DNA of 64,000 nucleotides from an uncultured Alistipes sp. (lineage in GTDB: Bacteria > Bacteroidota > Bacteroidia > Bacteroidales > Rikenellaceae). A model generated the notes under the pieces. The model ran no database searches and was not told the origin of the DNA. It was given only the letters and a program-made list of their open reading frames with translations. A program made the position numbers and the translations under genes. This document shows positions 1 to 9,062 of the stretch, piece after piece (position 1 is the first letter of the stretch; every line of letters starts with the position of its first letter). The stretch is taken from the NCBI RefSeq assembly GCF_949296715.1, contig NZ_CASFQD010000002.1:1-64000 (forward strand). The letters are read 5' to 3'.

Positions 1-2
1 CC

Positions 3-461
3 TACAACCCGCAGTTGAGCGTCGGCGCGGGCGGCTCGTGGCAGCCCGACACGCCCAACCGCACGGGCCGCACGTCGCTCGACGCCTCGGCCTTCGTGAA
101 GCTCTCCGTGCCGATCTTCCACTGGGGTGAACGCCGCCGGGCCGTGGGTGCGGCGCAGTCCGGGCAGCGGCAGGCCGAGTGGCGCGCGGCACAGCTCTAC
201 GACGAGATCGTCCTCGAGGAGATGAACGGCTGGACGGCCCTCGTGCAGAGCCGCGCCCAGGTCGACGCCACGGAGGAGAGTCTGCGCATCGCGGGCGAGA
301 ACCTCTCGATCAGCACCTACTCCTACGGCGAGGGGTTGGCCACGGTGCTCGACGTCCTGCAGGCGCAGTTGAGCTGGATACAGCTCTACACGAACGCCAT
401 CCGCGCCCACTACAACTACGCCGTGGCGGTCTCGGACTACGCCCGCATCACGGCGCGGTGA
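3..461 (+). CDS. TolC-family outer membrane efflux protein, C-terminal part
   Basis: The reading frame is open from the window edge, so only the last 152 residues are present and the start lies upstream. The visible part has the long alternating helical pattern of outer membrane efflux (OEP) proteins: a conserved segment around VKLSVPIFHWGERR, a heptad-rich helix, and the closing motif in which SYGEGLATVLDVLQAQ leads to the last helix. In TolC relatives this region forms the periplasmic barrel that docks to an inner-membrane RND or ABC pump and its adaptor. Those partner genes would be expected upstream, outside the window. The transported substrate cannot be told from this fragment. Confidence 0.85.
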   Translation, partial: YNPQLSVGAGGSWQPDTPNRTGRTSLDASAFVKLSVPIFHWGERRRAVGAAQSGQRQAEWRAAQLYDEIVLEEMNGWTALVQSRAQVDATEESLRIAGENLSISTYSYGEGLATVLDVLQAQLSWIQLYTNAIRAHYNYAVAVSDYARITAR

Positions 462-660
462 GACGACGGGCGGCAGCGGCTCCTTGCCGCCTTCCTGCTG
501 CCCTGCATGCCGTCTTGCACCGTCTGCCGGAGTCTGGGGCTCCCTGTCGGGGCGGTTTCCGATACTCTCCTTTCGTCCGCCGCATCCGGGTGGGACGCTT
601 CTGCAATATCCGCATGGCAATTTCCGTTCTTTCGTTTGTGAAGGGATGGGTAAAAATTCG

Positions 661-668
661 TATCTTTG
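661..668 (+). promoter_or_regulatory. Bacteroidota -7 promoter box for the TPR gene
   Basis: TATCTTTG matches TAnnTTTG. A TTTG 22 bases upstream (635-638) could be the -33 element. The ATG is 24 bases downstream. Confidence 0.7.
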
Positions 669-691
669 CCCGTCATCAAGAAAATGTCTCT

Positions 692-3667
692 ATGCGGAAA
701 ACGAAAATCTTGTTGCTGACCCTCGCCCTGGCGCTCTGCACCCTCGCAGCGCAGGCGGCGGAGCGGCCCGCGGCGCTCGACCGGGGGCGCGACCTCTTCG
801 ACTGCGGCCGGTGGAGCGATGCCCGGCACGAGTTCCTCCGTGCGCGGCAGGCGCTGGCACCCGAAGAGATGCTGCTTCGGCAGGAAATCGATTTCTATCT
901 GGCGGCCTGCGCCGTGGAGCTGGGCTCGGCCGATGCCGAGGCGTCGCTCCGGGAGTTCGAGGAGCGCTATCCCGACTCGGTCTACGGCAACGACGTGCGC
1001 TTCTCGCTGGCGTCGTTCTACTGTACGATCGGCGACATGCGGCGTGCCCGGGAGTATTTTGAAAAGACCGACTACCGGGCGTTGAGCCGCTCGCGCCGCG
1101 AGCAGTACGACATCCGCATGGGCTATGTCGAGTTCGCACAGGGGGACTACGACCGGGCCTACAGCCATTTCGACCGCATCGGCGACCGCAGCGAATATGC
1201 CGACCATGCGCTCTACTACCGCTCCTATATCGACTACGCGAAGGGCCGCTACGGCCGTGCGCGGCAGGGATTCTCGGCGTTGCAGCAGAGTGACGCCTAC
1301 CGCTCCGTTGTGCCCTACTACCTGCTCCAGATCGAGTTCCTCGAGGGCAACTACCGCTACGTCGCCGACCACGGCGACGAGCTGGTCCGCCGTGCGGTGC
1401 CCGAGCGTCGTGCGGAGCTCGAACGGGTCATCGCCGAGGCGTGGTTCCATCTGGACGACTACAACCGCACGCTCGAACACCTCGATGCCTTTGCCGAGAC
1501 GGGCGGCGAGACGGACCGCGACGGCTGCTACCTCAAGGGCTTCTCGCTCTACCGCACGGCCCGCTATGCCGAGGCGGCCGAATGGCTGCGCAAGGCGTGC
1601 GGTGCGAAGGACGAGGTGACGCAGAACGCCTCCTACCACCTGGCCGACTGCTACCTGCGCGCAGGCGACAAGCAGGGTGCGATGCAGGCCTTCGCCATGG
1701 CGGCCGACGAGACGCTCGACGCCGCGATCGCCGAGGATGCCCTCTTCAACTATGCCAAGCTGCAATACGAACTGGGCGGCGGGGCCTTCAACGGGGCGAT
1801 CAACCTGCTCACGCGCTACCTGGAGCGCTATCCCTCTTCGTCGCGGGCTCCGGAGGCGCGCACGCTGCTCATTGCCGCCTACTACAATTCGCACGACTAC
1901 GACGCCGCCTACCGCGCCATCAAGGCGATGCCCACGCAGGATGCCGACATCCGGGCGGCGCTGCAGAAAATATCCTATTTCCGCGGACTGGAGGCCTACG
2001 GCGAGGGCGACCTGGCCGCCGCACAGCGCTACCTGACCGAGTCGGCCGCCGTGAACGTCAGCCCCAAGTATACGGCGCTCAACACCTTCTGGCAGGGTGA
2101 GATCGCCTTTGCGCAGGGTGACCATACGGTCGCCGCGGCCAAATACAACGCCTACCTCAAGCGGGCGCCCCGCACCGAGCGCGAATATGCGCTGGCGTGG
2201 TACAACCTCGGCTACTGCTCCTTCGTGCGCGGCGACATGCCGCAGGCCGGGGCGGCCTTCGACAAGTTCCTCGCGGCCTACTCCGCGCGCGACCGCTACC
2301 GGGCCGATGCCTGCAACCGCCGCGGCGACGTCTTCTATTCCGACCGTGCGTTCGACCGCGCCGTGAAGGAGTACGACCGTGCGATCGCCCTGGCCACGCC
2401 CGAAATGCACTACGCCCGCTACAAGCGGGCTGTGACGCTCGGCATTCTGGGCCGCACGTCGGAGAAGCAGCAGGCGCTGCGCCAGATTCTGGCGGACGGA
2501 CACGGCGACTACGTCGATGCCGCCTCCTACGAGCTGGGGCGCAGCTACATCGCCGAACAGCGCTATGCCGACGGGGCGAAGCAGCTCGAACGCTTCATCG
2601 CCGACTATCCCTCCTCGCCGCGCCGGGCGCAGGCCCTTTCGGACCTGGGCCTTGCCTACCTGAATCTGGGCGACAAGCAGAAGTCGCTGAAATACTACGA
2701 CATGGTCGTCGCCTCGTCGCCGCAGTCCTCCGAGGCGAAAGCCGCCATGCAGGGCATCCGCGAGATTTACGTCTCGGACGGCAACGTCGACGCCTACTTC
2801 GATTATGCCGCCCGGGCCGGCATGGAGAGCGACCTCACGGCGCTTTCGCGCGACTCGCTGACCTTTGCCGCGGCCCGCACGCTCTATCTCGACGGGGCGG
2901 AGGAGCCGGCGGTCCGCTCGTTGCGCGGCTACGTGGAGAACTATCCCAAGGGGTACTACGTGACCGATGCGCTCTATTATTTGAGCGACTGCTACCTGCG
3001 GCAGAACCGGCGTGACGAGGCCATCGGCACGCTCACGACGCTCGCCGCGCAGGGCACGAACCAGTATACGGTGCAGGTGCTCGAGCAGCTCTCCTCGCTG
3101 ACCTTCGAGGCGGGCCGCTACGACGAGGCCGCCGCGGCCTACCGCCGCCTCTACGACGTGGCGCCGACGGCTTCGGGCCGCGAGGCCGCCATGACGGGCT
3201 ACGTCCGTGCGACGGTGGCCGGGGGCGATGCCGCGCGGATTGAGACGATGGCCGCGGATGTCTGCGCGCACGACGATGCCGGCGCGACGGCGCTGCGCGA
3301 GGCCAAATACGCCTGGGCCGGGGTGCTGCGCAAGGCCGGCCGGCGCGCCGAGGCCGGGAAGCTCTACCGCGAGCTCTCCGCGGAGGTCCGCACGCCGCAG
3401 GGCTCCGAGGCCGCCTACTACGTGATCGAGGAGCTCTTCGAGCGGGGTGATCTGGATGCCACCGAGAAGGCCGTCTTCGACTACTCCGAGCGCGGGCCGC
3501 AGGCCTACTGGCTGGCCAGGGCCTACCTGCTGCTGGGTGACGTCTACGTCCGCAAGGGCGACAATTTCCAGGCCCGCGCGACCTACCAGAGCGTGGCGGA
3601 CGGCTACTCGCCCGCCGACGACGGCATCGTGGACGAGGCCAAAGAGCGTATCCGAAAACTGAACTGA
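692..3667 (+). CDS. Large periplasmic tetratricopeptide-repeat protein
   Basis: A 991-residue protein with a signal peptide (basic MRKTK, hydrophobic core, cleavage near AQA at about residue 22) followed by TPR helices over nearly its whole length. Repeats of the form Y.LG..Y...G....A...Y......P are clear, and several resemble the YbgF/BamD type (YPSSPRAPEA, YPSSPRRAQAL). The frame is open further upstream, but the ATG at 692 fits the signal peptide and the -7 box at 661-668. It sits 2 bases before the outer-membrane protein at 3670, so the two are probably co-translated and may act as a periplasmic scaffold and its barrel partner. Function is unknown; only the fold and location are supported. 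Confidence 0.85.
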   Translation: MRKTKILLLTLALALCTLAAQAAERPAALDRGRDLFDCGRWSDARHEFLRARQALAPEEMLLRQEIDFYLAACAVELGSADAEASLREFEERYPDSVYGNDVRFSLASFYCTIGDMRRAREYFEKTDYRALSRSRREQYDIRMGYVEFAQGDYDRAYSHFDRIGDRSEYADHALYYRSYIDYAKGRYGRARQGFSALQQSDAYRSVVPYYLLQIEFLEGNYRYVADHGDELVRRAVPERRAELERVIAEAWFHLDDYNRTLEHLDAFAETGGETDRDGCYLKGFSLYRTARYAEAAEWLRKACGAKDEVTQNASYHLADCYLRAGDKQGAMQAFAMAADETLDAAIAEDALFNYAKLQYELGGGAFNGAINLLTRYLERYPSSSRAPEARTLLIAAYYNSHDYDAAYRAIKAMPTQDADIRAALQKISYFRGLEAYGEGDLAAAQRYLTESAAVNVSPKYTALNTFWQGEIAFAQGDHTVAAAKYNAYLKRAPRTEREYALAWYNLGYCSFVRGDMPQAGAAFDKFLAAYSARDRYRADACNRRGDVFYSDRAFDRAVKEYDRAIALATPEMHYARYKRAVTLGILGRTSEKQQALRQILADGHGDYVDAASYELGRSYIAEQRYADGAKQLERFIADYPSSPRRAQALSDLGLAYLNLGDKQKSLKYYDMVVASSPQSSEAKAAMQGIREIYVSDGNVDAYFDYAARAGMESDLTALSRDSLTFAAARTLYLDGAEEPAVRSLRGYVENYPKGYYVTDALYYLSDCYLRQNRRDEAIGTLTTLAAQGTNQYTVQVLEQLSSLTFEAGRYDEAAAAYRRLYDVAPTASGREAAMTGYVRATVAGGDAARIETMAADVCAHDDAGATALREAKYAWAGVLRKAGRRAEAGKLYRELSAEVRTPQGSEAAYYVIEELFERGDLDATEKAVFDYSERGPQAYWLARAYLLLGDVYVRKGDNFQARATYQSVADGYSPADDGIVDEAKERIRKLN

Positions 3668-3669
3668 CG

Positions 3670-5499
3670 ATGAAGAAGATCATCCTTGCCGCCCTGCTGT
3701 TGGCGGCGCTGCCGTGGGGAGCCGCGGCCCAGGTCGAGAAACAGGTCGAGGTCACGAAGGCCTACGTCCCGAGTGTCGGGAGCGCCGAGAAGCTGCGCAT
3801 CGAACCCGACATGACCGATACGGTGAAGCTGCGTCCCGAGATCGACTATACGATAACGCCGCTGTCGCTGCGCACGACCCTCGCCACGCGGCCCTTCCGC
3901 CCGGCGACGGTGACCTACTGGGAGTTCAACCGTCCGCTGCCCTGTTACCTGAAGGTCGGGGCGGGCTATCCGCTCAACTCGGTGCTTGACTTCTACGCCT
4001 CGTCGCAGAACCCCTCGACGGGCTATGTCATGGGCTATGTCAACCACGAAGGGCGCTATGCCGACGTGCGCAACGACTTCGGCGTGCGCAACGATTCGTG
4101 GTGGATGACCAACCGCGTCGGTGCGGCCGCGGGCAAGTACCTGGGACGGCATACGCTGGAGGGTGACCTCTTCTACGACCACCGGATATACCACCGTTAC
4201 GGACTTTATGCCGATCCGGCGCTCGTCCCGGCCCTCAAGCCCGGGGCGCGGGTGATGTACGGCGATGCGGCCGTCAACCTCCGCTTCGGCGACGACTTCG
4301 AGGATTTGAGCCGCCTGAACTTCGAAATCGCCCTGCACGGCGACCTCTACTCCGGGGCGCCCGACATGTATGAGGTCGGATTCGAGCAGACACCCGACGG
4401 CTTCGATGCCTCCTACCGCAGCGTCGGAAAGTCGATGCGGCAGACGGTGTTGGGCGGTTCGGCCCGTCTGGCCCGCGGCTTCGGGCGCCATCGCATCGAG
4501 CTGCGCGGCGGATACGACTACTATGCGGGGCAGAAGCTCCTCTCCGGCATCCGGCAGCAGCAGCTGCGCGTCGGGCTCCGCTACGGACTGGGCGGGGACG
4601 TGACCCGTTTCGAGATCGGCGCCGACTTCTTCCACGACCGGGTGGCGGCGGCCGATGTCGCGACCGGCGACTACCTGATTCCCTGGCTCCGGCTCGGTTT
4701 CAACCTCGGGACCGCGGGGCTGAAACCCTTTCTGGAACTTGACGGCGATGTCCGCTCCAACGATTTCCGCTCGCTCTCGCAGCTGAATCCCTACCTGGCC
4801 GACGCCCTGTGGCTCGACCGCAGCGCGGTCGACTACAACGGCCGCTTCGGAATCGGCGGCAGCCTGTGGCGCGACCGCTTCTCCTACCGGATCTATGCCG
4901 CGGTGTCGGTGCGCGACAACCATCCCTACTGGTATTCGCTGACCGAGGTGTGGGGCACGGCCGAAGAACCGATGGCCGGCGGCGGCCCCTTCGTGGCCGA
5001 ACTGGCGCGTCAGACCGTCACGTCGCTCAACCTCGAGGCCGTTTACCGTCCCGTCAGCCAGTTGAGCTTCCTGCTCGGCGTGCACGCCCGCGCCTACAAC
5101 GACGAATCGAAGGGCCTCCGGTTCTTCTCGCCCGACCCCCGGCTGAAGCTCGAGAACGGCGAACCCCGCTTCGAGGGGAACATCGGCTTCCGCTACGAGG
5201 GCCGCAAGGTCTCGTTCGGCATCGAGGCGCTGATGCAGAGCGAGCGCAGCTGGACCAGCGTGGCGATCTGCCGCAATCCCTTCCCCGCAGCGGGCGGGGA
5301 GGAGGCCTTCACCTCCTCCGTGACGAGTTTCACGGCCCCCTTCGCCGTCGACCTGCGCGTGACCTTCGATTGGAAAATCTCGCACCGCGTCACCTTCTTT
5401 GCCGAGGGGCGCAACCTCATCAACCAGTCGCTCTACCGCTTTGCGTGGTATCCCGAGTACGGGATCAACTGCACGGCGGGCGTGAAGATCAACTTCTGA
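3670..5499 (+). CDS. Outer-membrane beta-barrel protein coupled to the TPR protein
   Basis: A 609-residue protein with a clean signal peptide (MKKIILAALL, cleavage after about residue 20) and then alternating aromatic/polar beta-strand patterns to the end, closing with a terminal strand ending in F (CTAGVKINF), typical of barrels inserted by BamA. The segment VEVTKAYVPSVGSAEKLRIEP just after the signal recalls the N-terminus of TonB-dependent-receptor-like proteins of Bacteroidota, but no plug domain or TonB box could be identified. It starts 2 bases after the TPR gene and is followed by a strong terminator, so the two form an operon. No substrate can be assigned. Confidence 0.75.
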   Translation: MKKIILAALLLAALPWGAAAQVEKQVEVTKAYVPSVGSAEKLRIEPDMTDTVKLRPEIDYTITPLSLRTTLATRPFRPATVTYWEFNRPLPCYLKVGAGYPLNSVLDFYASSQNPSTGYVMGYVNHEGRYADVRNDFGVRNDSWWMTNRVGAAAGKYLGRHTLEGDLFYDHRIYHRYGLYADPALVPALKPGARVMYGDAAVNLRFGDDFEDLSRLNFEIALHGDLYSGAPDMYEVGFEQTPDGFDASYRSVGKSMRQTVLGGSARLARGFGRHRIELRGGYDYYAGQKLLSGIRQQQLRVGLRYGLGGDVTRFEIGADFFHDRVAAADVATGDYLIPWLRLGFNLGTAGLKPFLELDGDVRSNDFRSLSQLNPYLADALWLDRSAVDYNGRFGIGGSLWRDRFSYRIYAAVSVRDNHPYWYSLTEVWGTAEEPMAGGGPFVAELARQTVTSLNLEAVYRPVSQLSFLLGVHARAYNDESKGLRFFSPDPRLKLENGEPRFEGNIGFRYEGRKVSFGIEALMQSERSWTSVAICRNPFPAAGGEEAFTSSVTSFTAPFAVDLRVTFDWKISHRVTFFAEGRNLINQSLYRFAWYPEYGINCTAGVKINF

Positions 5500-5524
5500 T
5501 CCCCGCGGAAATACTCCGACAAAA

Positions 5525-5556
5525 AACGCCGGGGGACCTTCGGGTCTCCCGGCGTT
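5525..5556 (+). terminator. Rho-independent terminator after the TPR/barrel operon
   Basis: A 14-bp GC-rich stem with one wobble and a TTCG tetraloop begins 25 bases after the stop at 5499. It lacks a long T run (GTAACAAAAA follows), but the A-rich 5' flank would let it work on the opposite strand too. Confidence 0.7.
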
Positions 5557-5687
5557 GTAACAAAAAGGGTGAGCTATTTATATCGCACCGCTACGACCAC
5601 ATACCCTTGCTCGATTCCTCGCCTGGGGGATTCTGTGGGAGCTGGTCGTATAAGACTCACCCGGGATGCAAAAGTAGGAAATTTTTG

Positions 5688-5695
5688 TATCTTTG
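5688..5695 (+). promoter_or_regulatory. -7 promoter box for mltG
   Basis: TATCTTTG, an exact TAnnTTTG match, 17 bases before the mltG ATG. Confidence 0.75.
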
Positions 5696-5712
5696 CAAAA
5701 AAAATTGCCGCA

Positions 5713-6726
5713 ATGCGTAAAAAAACATGGATTTGGCTGCTGCTGACGGCCGTGACGGTTGTGCTTGTGGTGGGTGTGACGGGCTTCGTGCAGTTCAAGG
5801 GGCGCGCCGTGACCGAGCAGGCGGAGCTCTTCGTCGGCTCGCACGCCACCTATGAGGAGGTGGTCGATTCGCTCATGCCCCGCATGCGGCACCGTGCCGC
5901 CTTCCACCGCTATGCCCGGCGGATCGACCTGCCCGAGACCTTCAAGGCGGGCCATTATGTGCTCAAGCCCGGCATGAGCGTCATCGAGGTGGCCCGCATG
6001 CTCAAGCTGGGGTTGCAGACCCCCGTGCGGGTGACGATCAACAACGTGCGCACGCCTGCGCAGCTGGCCGAAAAACTCGCGCGGCAGCTCGATGCCGATT
6101 CGGCGGCGCTCCTGCGCGTGGTGACCTCGGACCGCGTGGCCCGCGAGCTGGGCTTCGACAGCGTGACGCTCTTTTCGATGTTCATCCCCGATACCTACGA
6201 ACTGTGGTGGACGACGACGCCCGAGGAGCTCGTGCGGCGCATGAAGCAGGAGTACGACCGTTTCTGGACCCCCGTGCGGGACGCCAAGCGCAAGCGCAGC
6301 GGGTTGAGCCGCCTGGAGGTGATGACTCTGGCGTCGATCGTCTACGAGGAGACGCGCAAGACGGACGAGATGCCCCGCATCGCCGGGGTCTACATCAACC
6401 GCCTGCGCCGCGGCATCCCCCTGCAGGCCGATCCCACGGTCAAGTATGCCATGCAGGACTTCACGCTGCGCCGCATCCTGCACCGCCACCTGAAGACGCA
6501 GTCGCCCTACAACACCTATATCCACCGCGGACTGCCGCCCTCGCCGATCTGCATGCCCGGCAAGAACGCCATCGACGCGGTGCTCGACTTCGAGCAGCAC
6601 GACTACATCTTCTTCTGCGCGCGGCCGACATTCGACGGCTACCACAACTTTGCGCGGACGCTGCGCGAGCACAACGCCAACGCCCGGGCCTACGCCGCGG
6701 AGCTCAACCGCCGCAAAATCCGGTAG
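5713..6726 (+). CDS. mltG: Endolytic murein transglycosylase MltG (YceG family)
   Basis: A 337-residue single-pass inner-membrane enzyme that cuts nascent peptidoglycan strands and is thought to set glycan chain length. Residues about 6-26 form the membrane anchor after a basic MRKKTW. A LysM-like region (FKAGHYVLKPGMSV, about 78-90) precedes the YceG catalytic domain with ASIVYEET (about 207-214), INRLRRGIPLQADPTVKY, and SPYNTYIHRGLPPSPICMPG near the C-terminus. Glu213 aligns with the catalytic Glu218 of E. coli MltG, from memory of that sequence. The ATG at 5713 was chosen because it follows the -7 box and starts the anchor; the longer open frame begins inside the promoter region. Confidence 0.93.
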   Translation: MRKKTWIWLLLTAVTVVLVVGVTGFVQFKGRAVTEQAELFVGSHATYEEVVDSLMPRMRHRAAFHRYARRIDLPETFKAGHYVLKPGMSVIEVARMLKLGLQTPVRVTINNVRTPAQLAEKLARQLDADSAALLRVVTSDRVARELGFDSVTLFSMFIPDTYELWWTTTPEELVRRMKQEYDRFWTPVRDAKRKRSGLSRLEVMTLASIVYEETRKTDEMPRIAGVYINRLRRGIPLQADPTVKYAMQDFTLRRILHRHLKTQSPYNTYIHRGLPPSPICMPGKNAIDAVLDFEQHDYIFFCARPTFDGYHNFARTLREHNANARAYAAELNRRKIR

Positions 6727-6855
6727 GGGAGCGGCGGGTGTTGCCCGGAGGGACCCGGGGCCTTTGCCGGTGCGCGCCGGAGGGCCGGATGTGCCGAATT
6801 GTGTTCCGGACGGCCGAATGGGGGCCGGAGCGTGCCGAAGTCTTGCAATTTTTTG

Positions 6856-6863
6856 TATCTTTG
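6856..6863 (+). promoter_or_regulatory. -7 promoter box abutting the sua5 start
   Basis: TATCTTTG ends only 5 bases before the ATG at 6869, so the transcript would have essentially no 5' leader. Confidence 0.7.
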
Positions 6864-6868
6864 TCCTC

Positions 6869-7471
6869 ATGCTGACGAAAATCTATGAACAGAACCCCTC
6901 GGAGAGGGAGTTGCGGCGCGTGGTCGACGTGCTCGAGCACGATGGAATCATCATCTATCCCACCGACAGCGTCTATGCCTTCGGCTGTTCGATCCGCTCG
7001 CCCAAGGCCATCGAGCGCCTGCGCCGCATGCGGGGCAAGCAGCCCGGCGACTTTGCCGTGGCCTTTGCCGACATCGCGCAGGTCGCCGAGTACTGCCGGG
7101 TGGACAATGCGGCGTTCCGCATTCTGAAGCGCAACCTCCCCGGGCCGTTCACCTTCGTGCTCACGGCCTCGTCGCGCGTGCCCGACAAGGCGTTGGAGAA
7201 GCGGCGGACGATCGGCGTGCGCATCCCGGCCCACGGCGTGGCCCGGGCGATCGTCGGGGCGCTGGGCGCTCCGCTCATCACCACGTCGGTCAAGGACGAC
7301 GACGAGGTGGTCGAGTACACGACCGACCCGGAGCTGATCCACGAACGCTACGGACAGGAGGTCGATCTGGTGATCGACGGCGGCGCGGGGGACAACGTCC
7401 CGACGACGGTCGTGGACCTCACGCAGGGCGAAGCGGAGGTGCTGCGCGAGGGCAAGGGCATGTTGCAGTGA
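6869..7471 (+). CDS. L-threonylcarbamoyladenylate synthase (Sua5/YciO/YrdC family)
   Basis: A 200-residue cytoplasmic protein of the Sua5/YrdC fold, expected to make threonylcarbamoyl-AMP from threonine, bicarbonate and ATP for t6A37 modification of ANN-decoding tRNAs. The family pattern is visible: YPTDSVYAFGCSI (about 31-43), the RLRRMRGKQ basic patch, GPFTFVLTAS, the KRRTIGVRIP strand, and PLITTSVK. It is single-domain and lacks the Sua5 C-terminal extension, so it is YciO/TsaC-like. The start is constrained by the -7 box at 6856-6863. It leads a same-strand run with DUF4199, glycosyltransferase and DUF4293 genes. Confidence 0.88.
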   Translation: MLTKIYEQNPSERELRRVVDVLEHDGIIIYPTDSVYAFGCSIRSPKAIERLRRMRGKQPGDFAVAFADIAQVAEYCRVDNAAFRILKRNLPGPFTFVLTASSRVPDKALEKRRTIGVRIPAHGVARAIVGALGAPLITTSVKDDDEVVEYTTDPELIHERYGQEVDLVIDGGAGDNVPTTVVDLTQGEAEVLREGKGMLQ

Positions 7472-7502
7472 TGCCCGCCCGAAACACGGTTTGGAAAAAC
7501 GA

Positions 7503-8096
7503 ATGAACGACAATATGGAAAAGAACAACTTTTGGAACAATGCGGCCCGGCAGGGGGCGATCCTCGGAGCCGTACTCGCGGTGTCGTCCGTATTAGAGAA
7601 CATGATGATGCTCTCGGGCCGGCTGACCCTCTATGCGTTGCTGACCGTGGAGACGATCGCCGTCATCGTGCTGCACTACTACCTGCTGCACCGCTACACG
7701 CGGCAGCGCGCGGCGCTCTATACGGCCGAGGAGGGCTTCACCTTCGGGCAGGGCTACGGCTATCTGCTCGCCGTGTCGGGCTTTGCGGGCGTGATCGTCG
7801 GCATCGTGCAGTACCTCTACCTGCACGTGATCGTGGGTTACGGCAACTATGTCGACCGCATGGTGGAGACGATGACCCAGATGCTTGCGGCGAGCGGCGG
7901 TATGACGGCCGCGATGGAGCCGCTGATGAGCCAGACGCTCGCACAGCTGCAGTCGGCGCCCGAACCGACGGTGCTGGCCACGGTCTGGAGCGGGATCTTC
8001 TCGAGCCTGCTGTTCGGCGCCTTCTTCGGACTGATTATCGCCGGGGTGCAGACCCGCTCGCCGCGGCCGTTCGACAACGGACAAACCGAAGCCTGA
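7503..8096 (+). CDS. DUF4199 family integral membrane protein
   Basis: A 197-residue inner-membrane protein. After a short polar N-terminus (MNDNMEKNNFWNNAARQG) there are about four hydrophobic segments: 19-38, 45-62, 80-100 and one near the C-terminus at about 165-185. The GFTFGQGYGYLLAVSGFAG stretch, with its Phe-Gly pair at the start of a membrane segment, is typical of DUF4199. In many Bacteroidota this family sits directly before a GT2 glycosyltransferase, as here, where the stop is 3 bases before the next ATG. A role in cell-envelope glycosylation is inferred from context only. An upstream TTG in frame at 7491 is a less likely start. Confidence 0.8.
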   Translation: MNDNMEKNNFWNNAARQGAILGAVLAVSSVLENMMMLSGRLTLYALLTVETIAVIVLHYYLLHRYTRQRAALYTAEEGFTFGQGYGYLLAVSGFAGVIVGIVQYLYLHVIVGYGNYVDRMVETMTQMLAASGGMTAAMEPLMSQTLAQLQSAPEPTVLATVWSGIFSSLLFGAFFGLIIAGVQTRSPRPFDNGQTEA

Positions 8097-8099
8097 CGC

Positions 8100-9056
8100 A
8101 TGGCACGGCTGGACATATCGGTCGTCGTACCCCTCTACAACGAGGCGGAGTCGCTGCCCGAGCTGGTGGCGTGGATCGACCGCGTGGCGCGCGGCAATGC
8201 GCTCACGTATGAGGTGATTCTGGTCGACGACGGTTCGTCGGACGGTTCGTGGGAGGTGGTCGAACGCCTCAAGGGCGAGTATCCCGCCGTGCGGGGCATC
8301 TCGTTCCTGCGCAACTACGGCAAGTCGGCGGCTCTCTACTGCGGCTTTGCGGCCGCCGAGGGCGAGGTGGTCTTCACGATGGATGCCGACCTGCAGGATT
8401 CGCCCGACGAGATTCCCGCCCTGCGGCGCATGATCCTCGAGGAGGGCTACGACCTTGTCTCGGGCTGGAAGAAGAAGCGCCACGACCCCGTCGGCAAGCG
8501 CTGGCCCAGCAAGTTTTTCAACTGGACGGCCCGGCGCGCTTCGGGCATCCGGCTCCACGACTTCAACTGCGGCCTGAAGGCCTACCGGAAGAAGGTCGTC
8601 AAGTCAATCGAGGTCTACGGCGAGATGCACCGCTTCATCCCGATTCTGGCGCGGCAGGCCGGCTTCCACCGCATCGGCGAGAAGGTTGTCGAGCACCATG
8701 CCCGCAAGTACGGCCATTCGAAATTCGGCATCGAACGCATGGTCAAGGGGTATCTGGACCTTATTTCGGTGCTCTTCATGTCGCACTTCGGCCGCTCGCC
8801 CATGTACTTCTTCGGCAGTCTCGGCACGCTGATGTTCCTCTTCGGCGGCGGCACGACCGTGTGGGTCATCGCCAGCAAGCTGTGGAAGCAGGCCCACGAC
8901 CTGCCGCTGCGTCCCGTGACCGACCAGCCGCTCTTCTACCTGGCGATTCTGGCCGTCATCCTCGGTGTGCAGCTCTTCCTGGCGGGCTTCCTCGGCGAAC
9001 TCATCAACCGCGGCTCGTCCGACCGCAACAACTACCGCATCGACAAAACATTGTAA
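8100..9056 (+). CDS. Family 2 glycosyltransferase, polyprenyl-phosphate sugar transferase type
   Basis: A 318-residue membrane-associated GT2 enzyme (DPM1/GtrB/ArnC type). The GT-A domain opens with VVVPLYNEAESLPELV, then VDDGSSDGS (about 42-50) and the metal-binding region MDADLQDSPDEI (about 97-108). Two C-terminal membrane spans follow (about 238-260 and 278-300). Relatives move a sugar from a nucleotide donor to undecaprenyl phosphate at the cytoplasmic face. It sits between DUF4199 and DUF4293 with 3- and 6-base gaps, so the three are co-translated. Donor and acceptor cannot be read from the sequence. Confidence 0.9.
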   Translation: MARLDISVVVPLYNEAESLPELVAWIDRVARGNALTYEVILVDDGSSDGSWEVVERLKGEYPAVRGISFLRNYGKSAALYCGFAAAEGEVVFTMDADLQDSPDEIPALRRMILEEGYDLVSGWKKKRHDPVGKRWPSKFFNWTARRASGIRLHDFNCGLKAYRKKVVKSIEVYGEMHRFIPILARQAGFHRIGEKVVEHHARKYGHSKFGIERMVKGYLDLISVLFMSHFGRSPMYFFGSLGTLMFLFGGGTTVWVIASKLWKQAHDLPLRPVTDQPLFYLAILAVILGVQLFLAGFLGELINRGSSDRNNYRIDKTL

Positions 9057-9062
9057 CGAGTT

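Noticed and set aside
437..3271. A 944-codon open frame on the minus strand
   Set aside because: It is the antisense of the TPR gene. High GC keeps stop codons rare in other frames. The protein is arginine- and glycine-rich with no recognisable family.
5713..6726. Loss of the catalytic Glu in MltG, because the motif reads SIVYEET rather than SIIEKET
   Set aside because: Counting the E. coli sequence from memory puts the catalytic Glu218 at the second Glu of the motif, and this is kept as Glu213.
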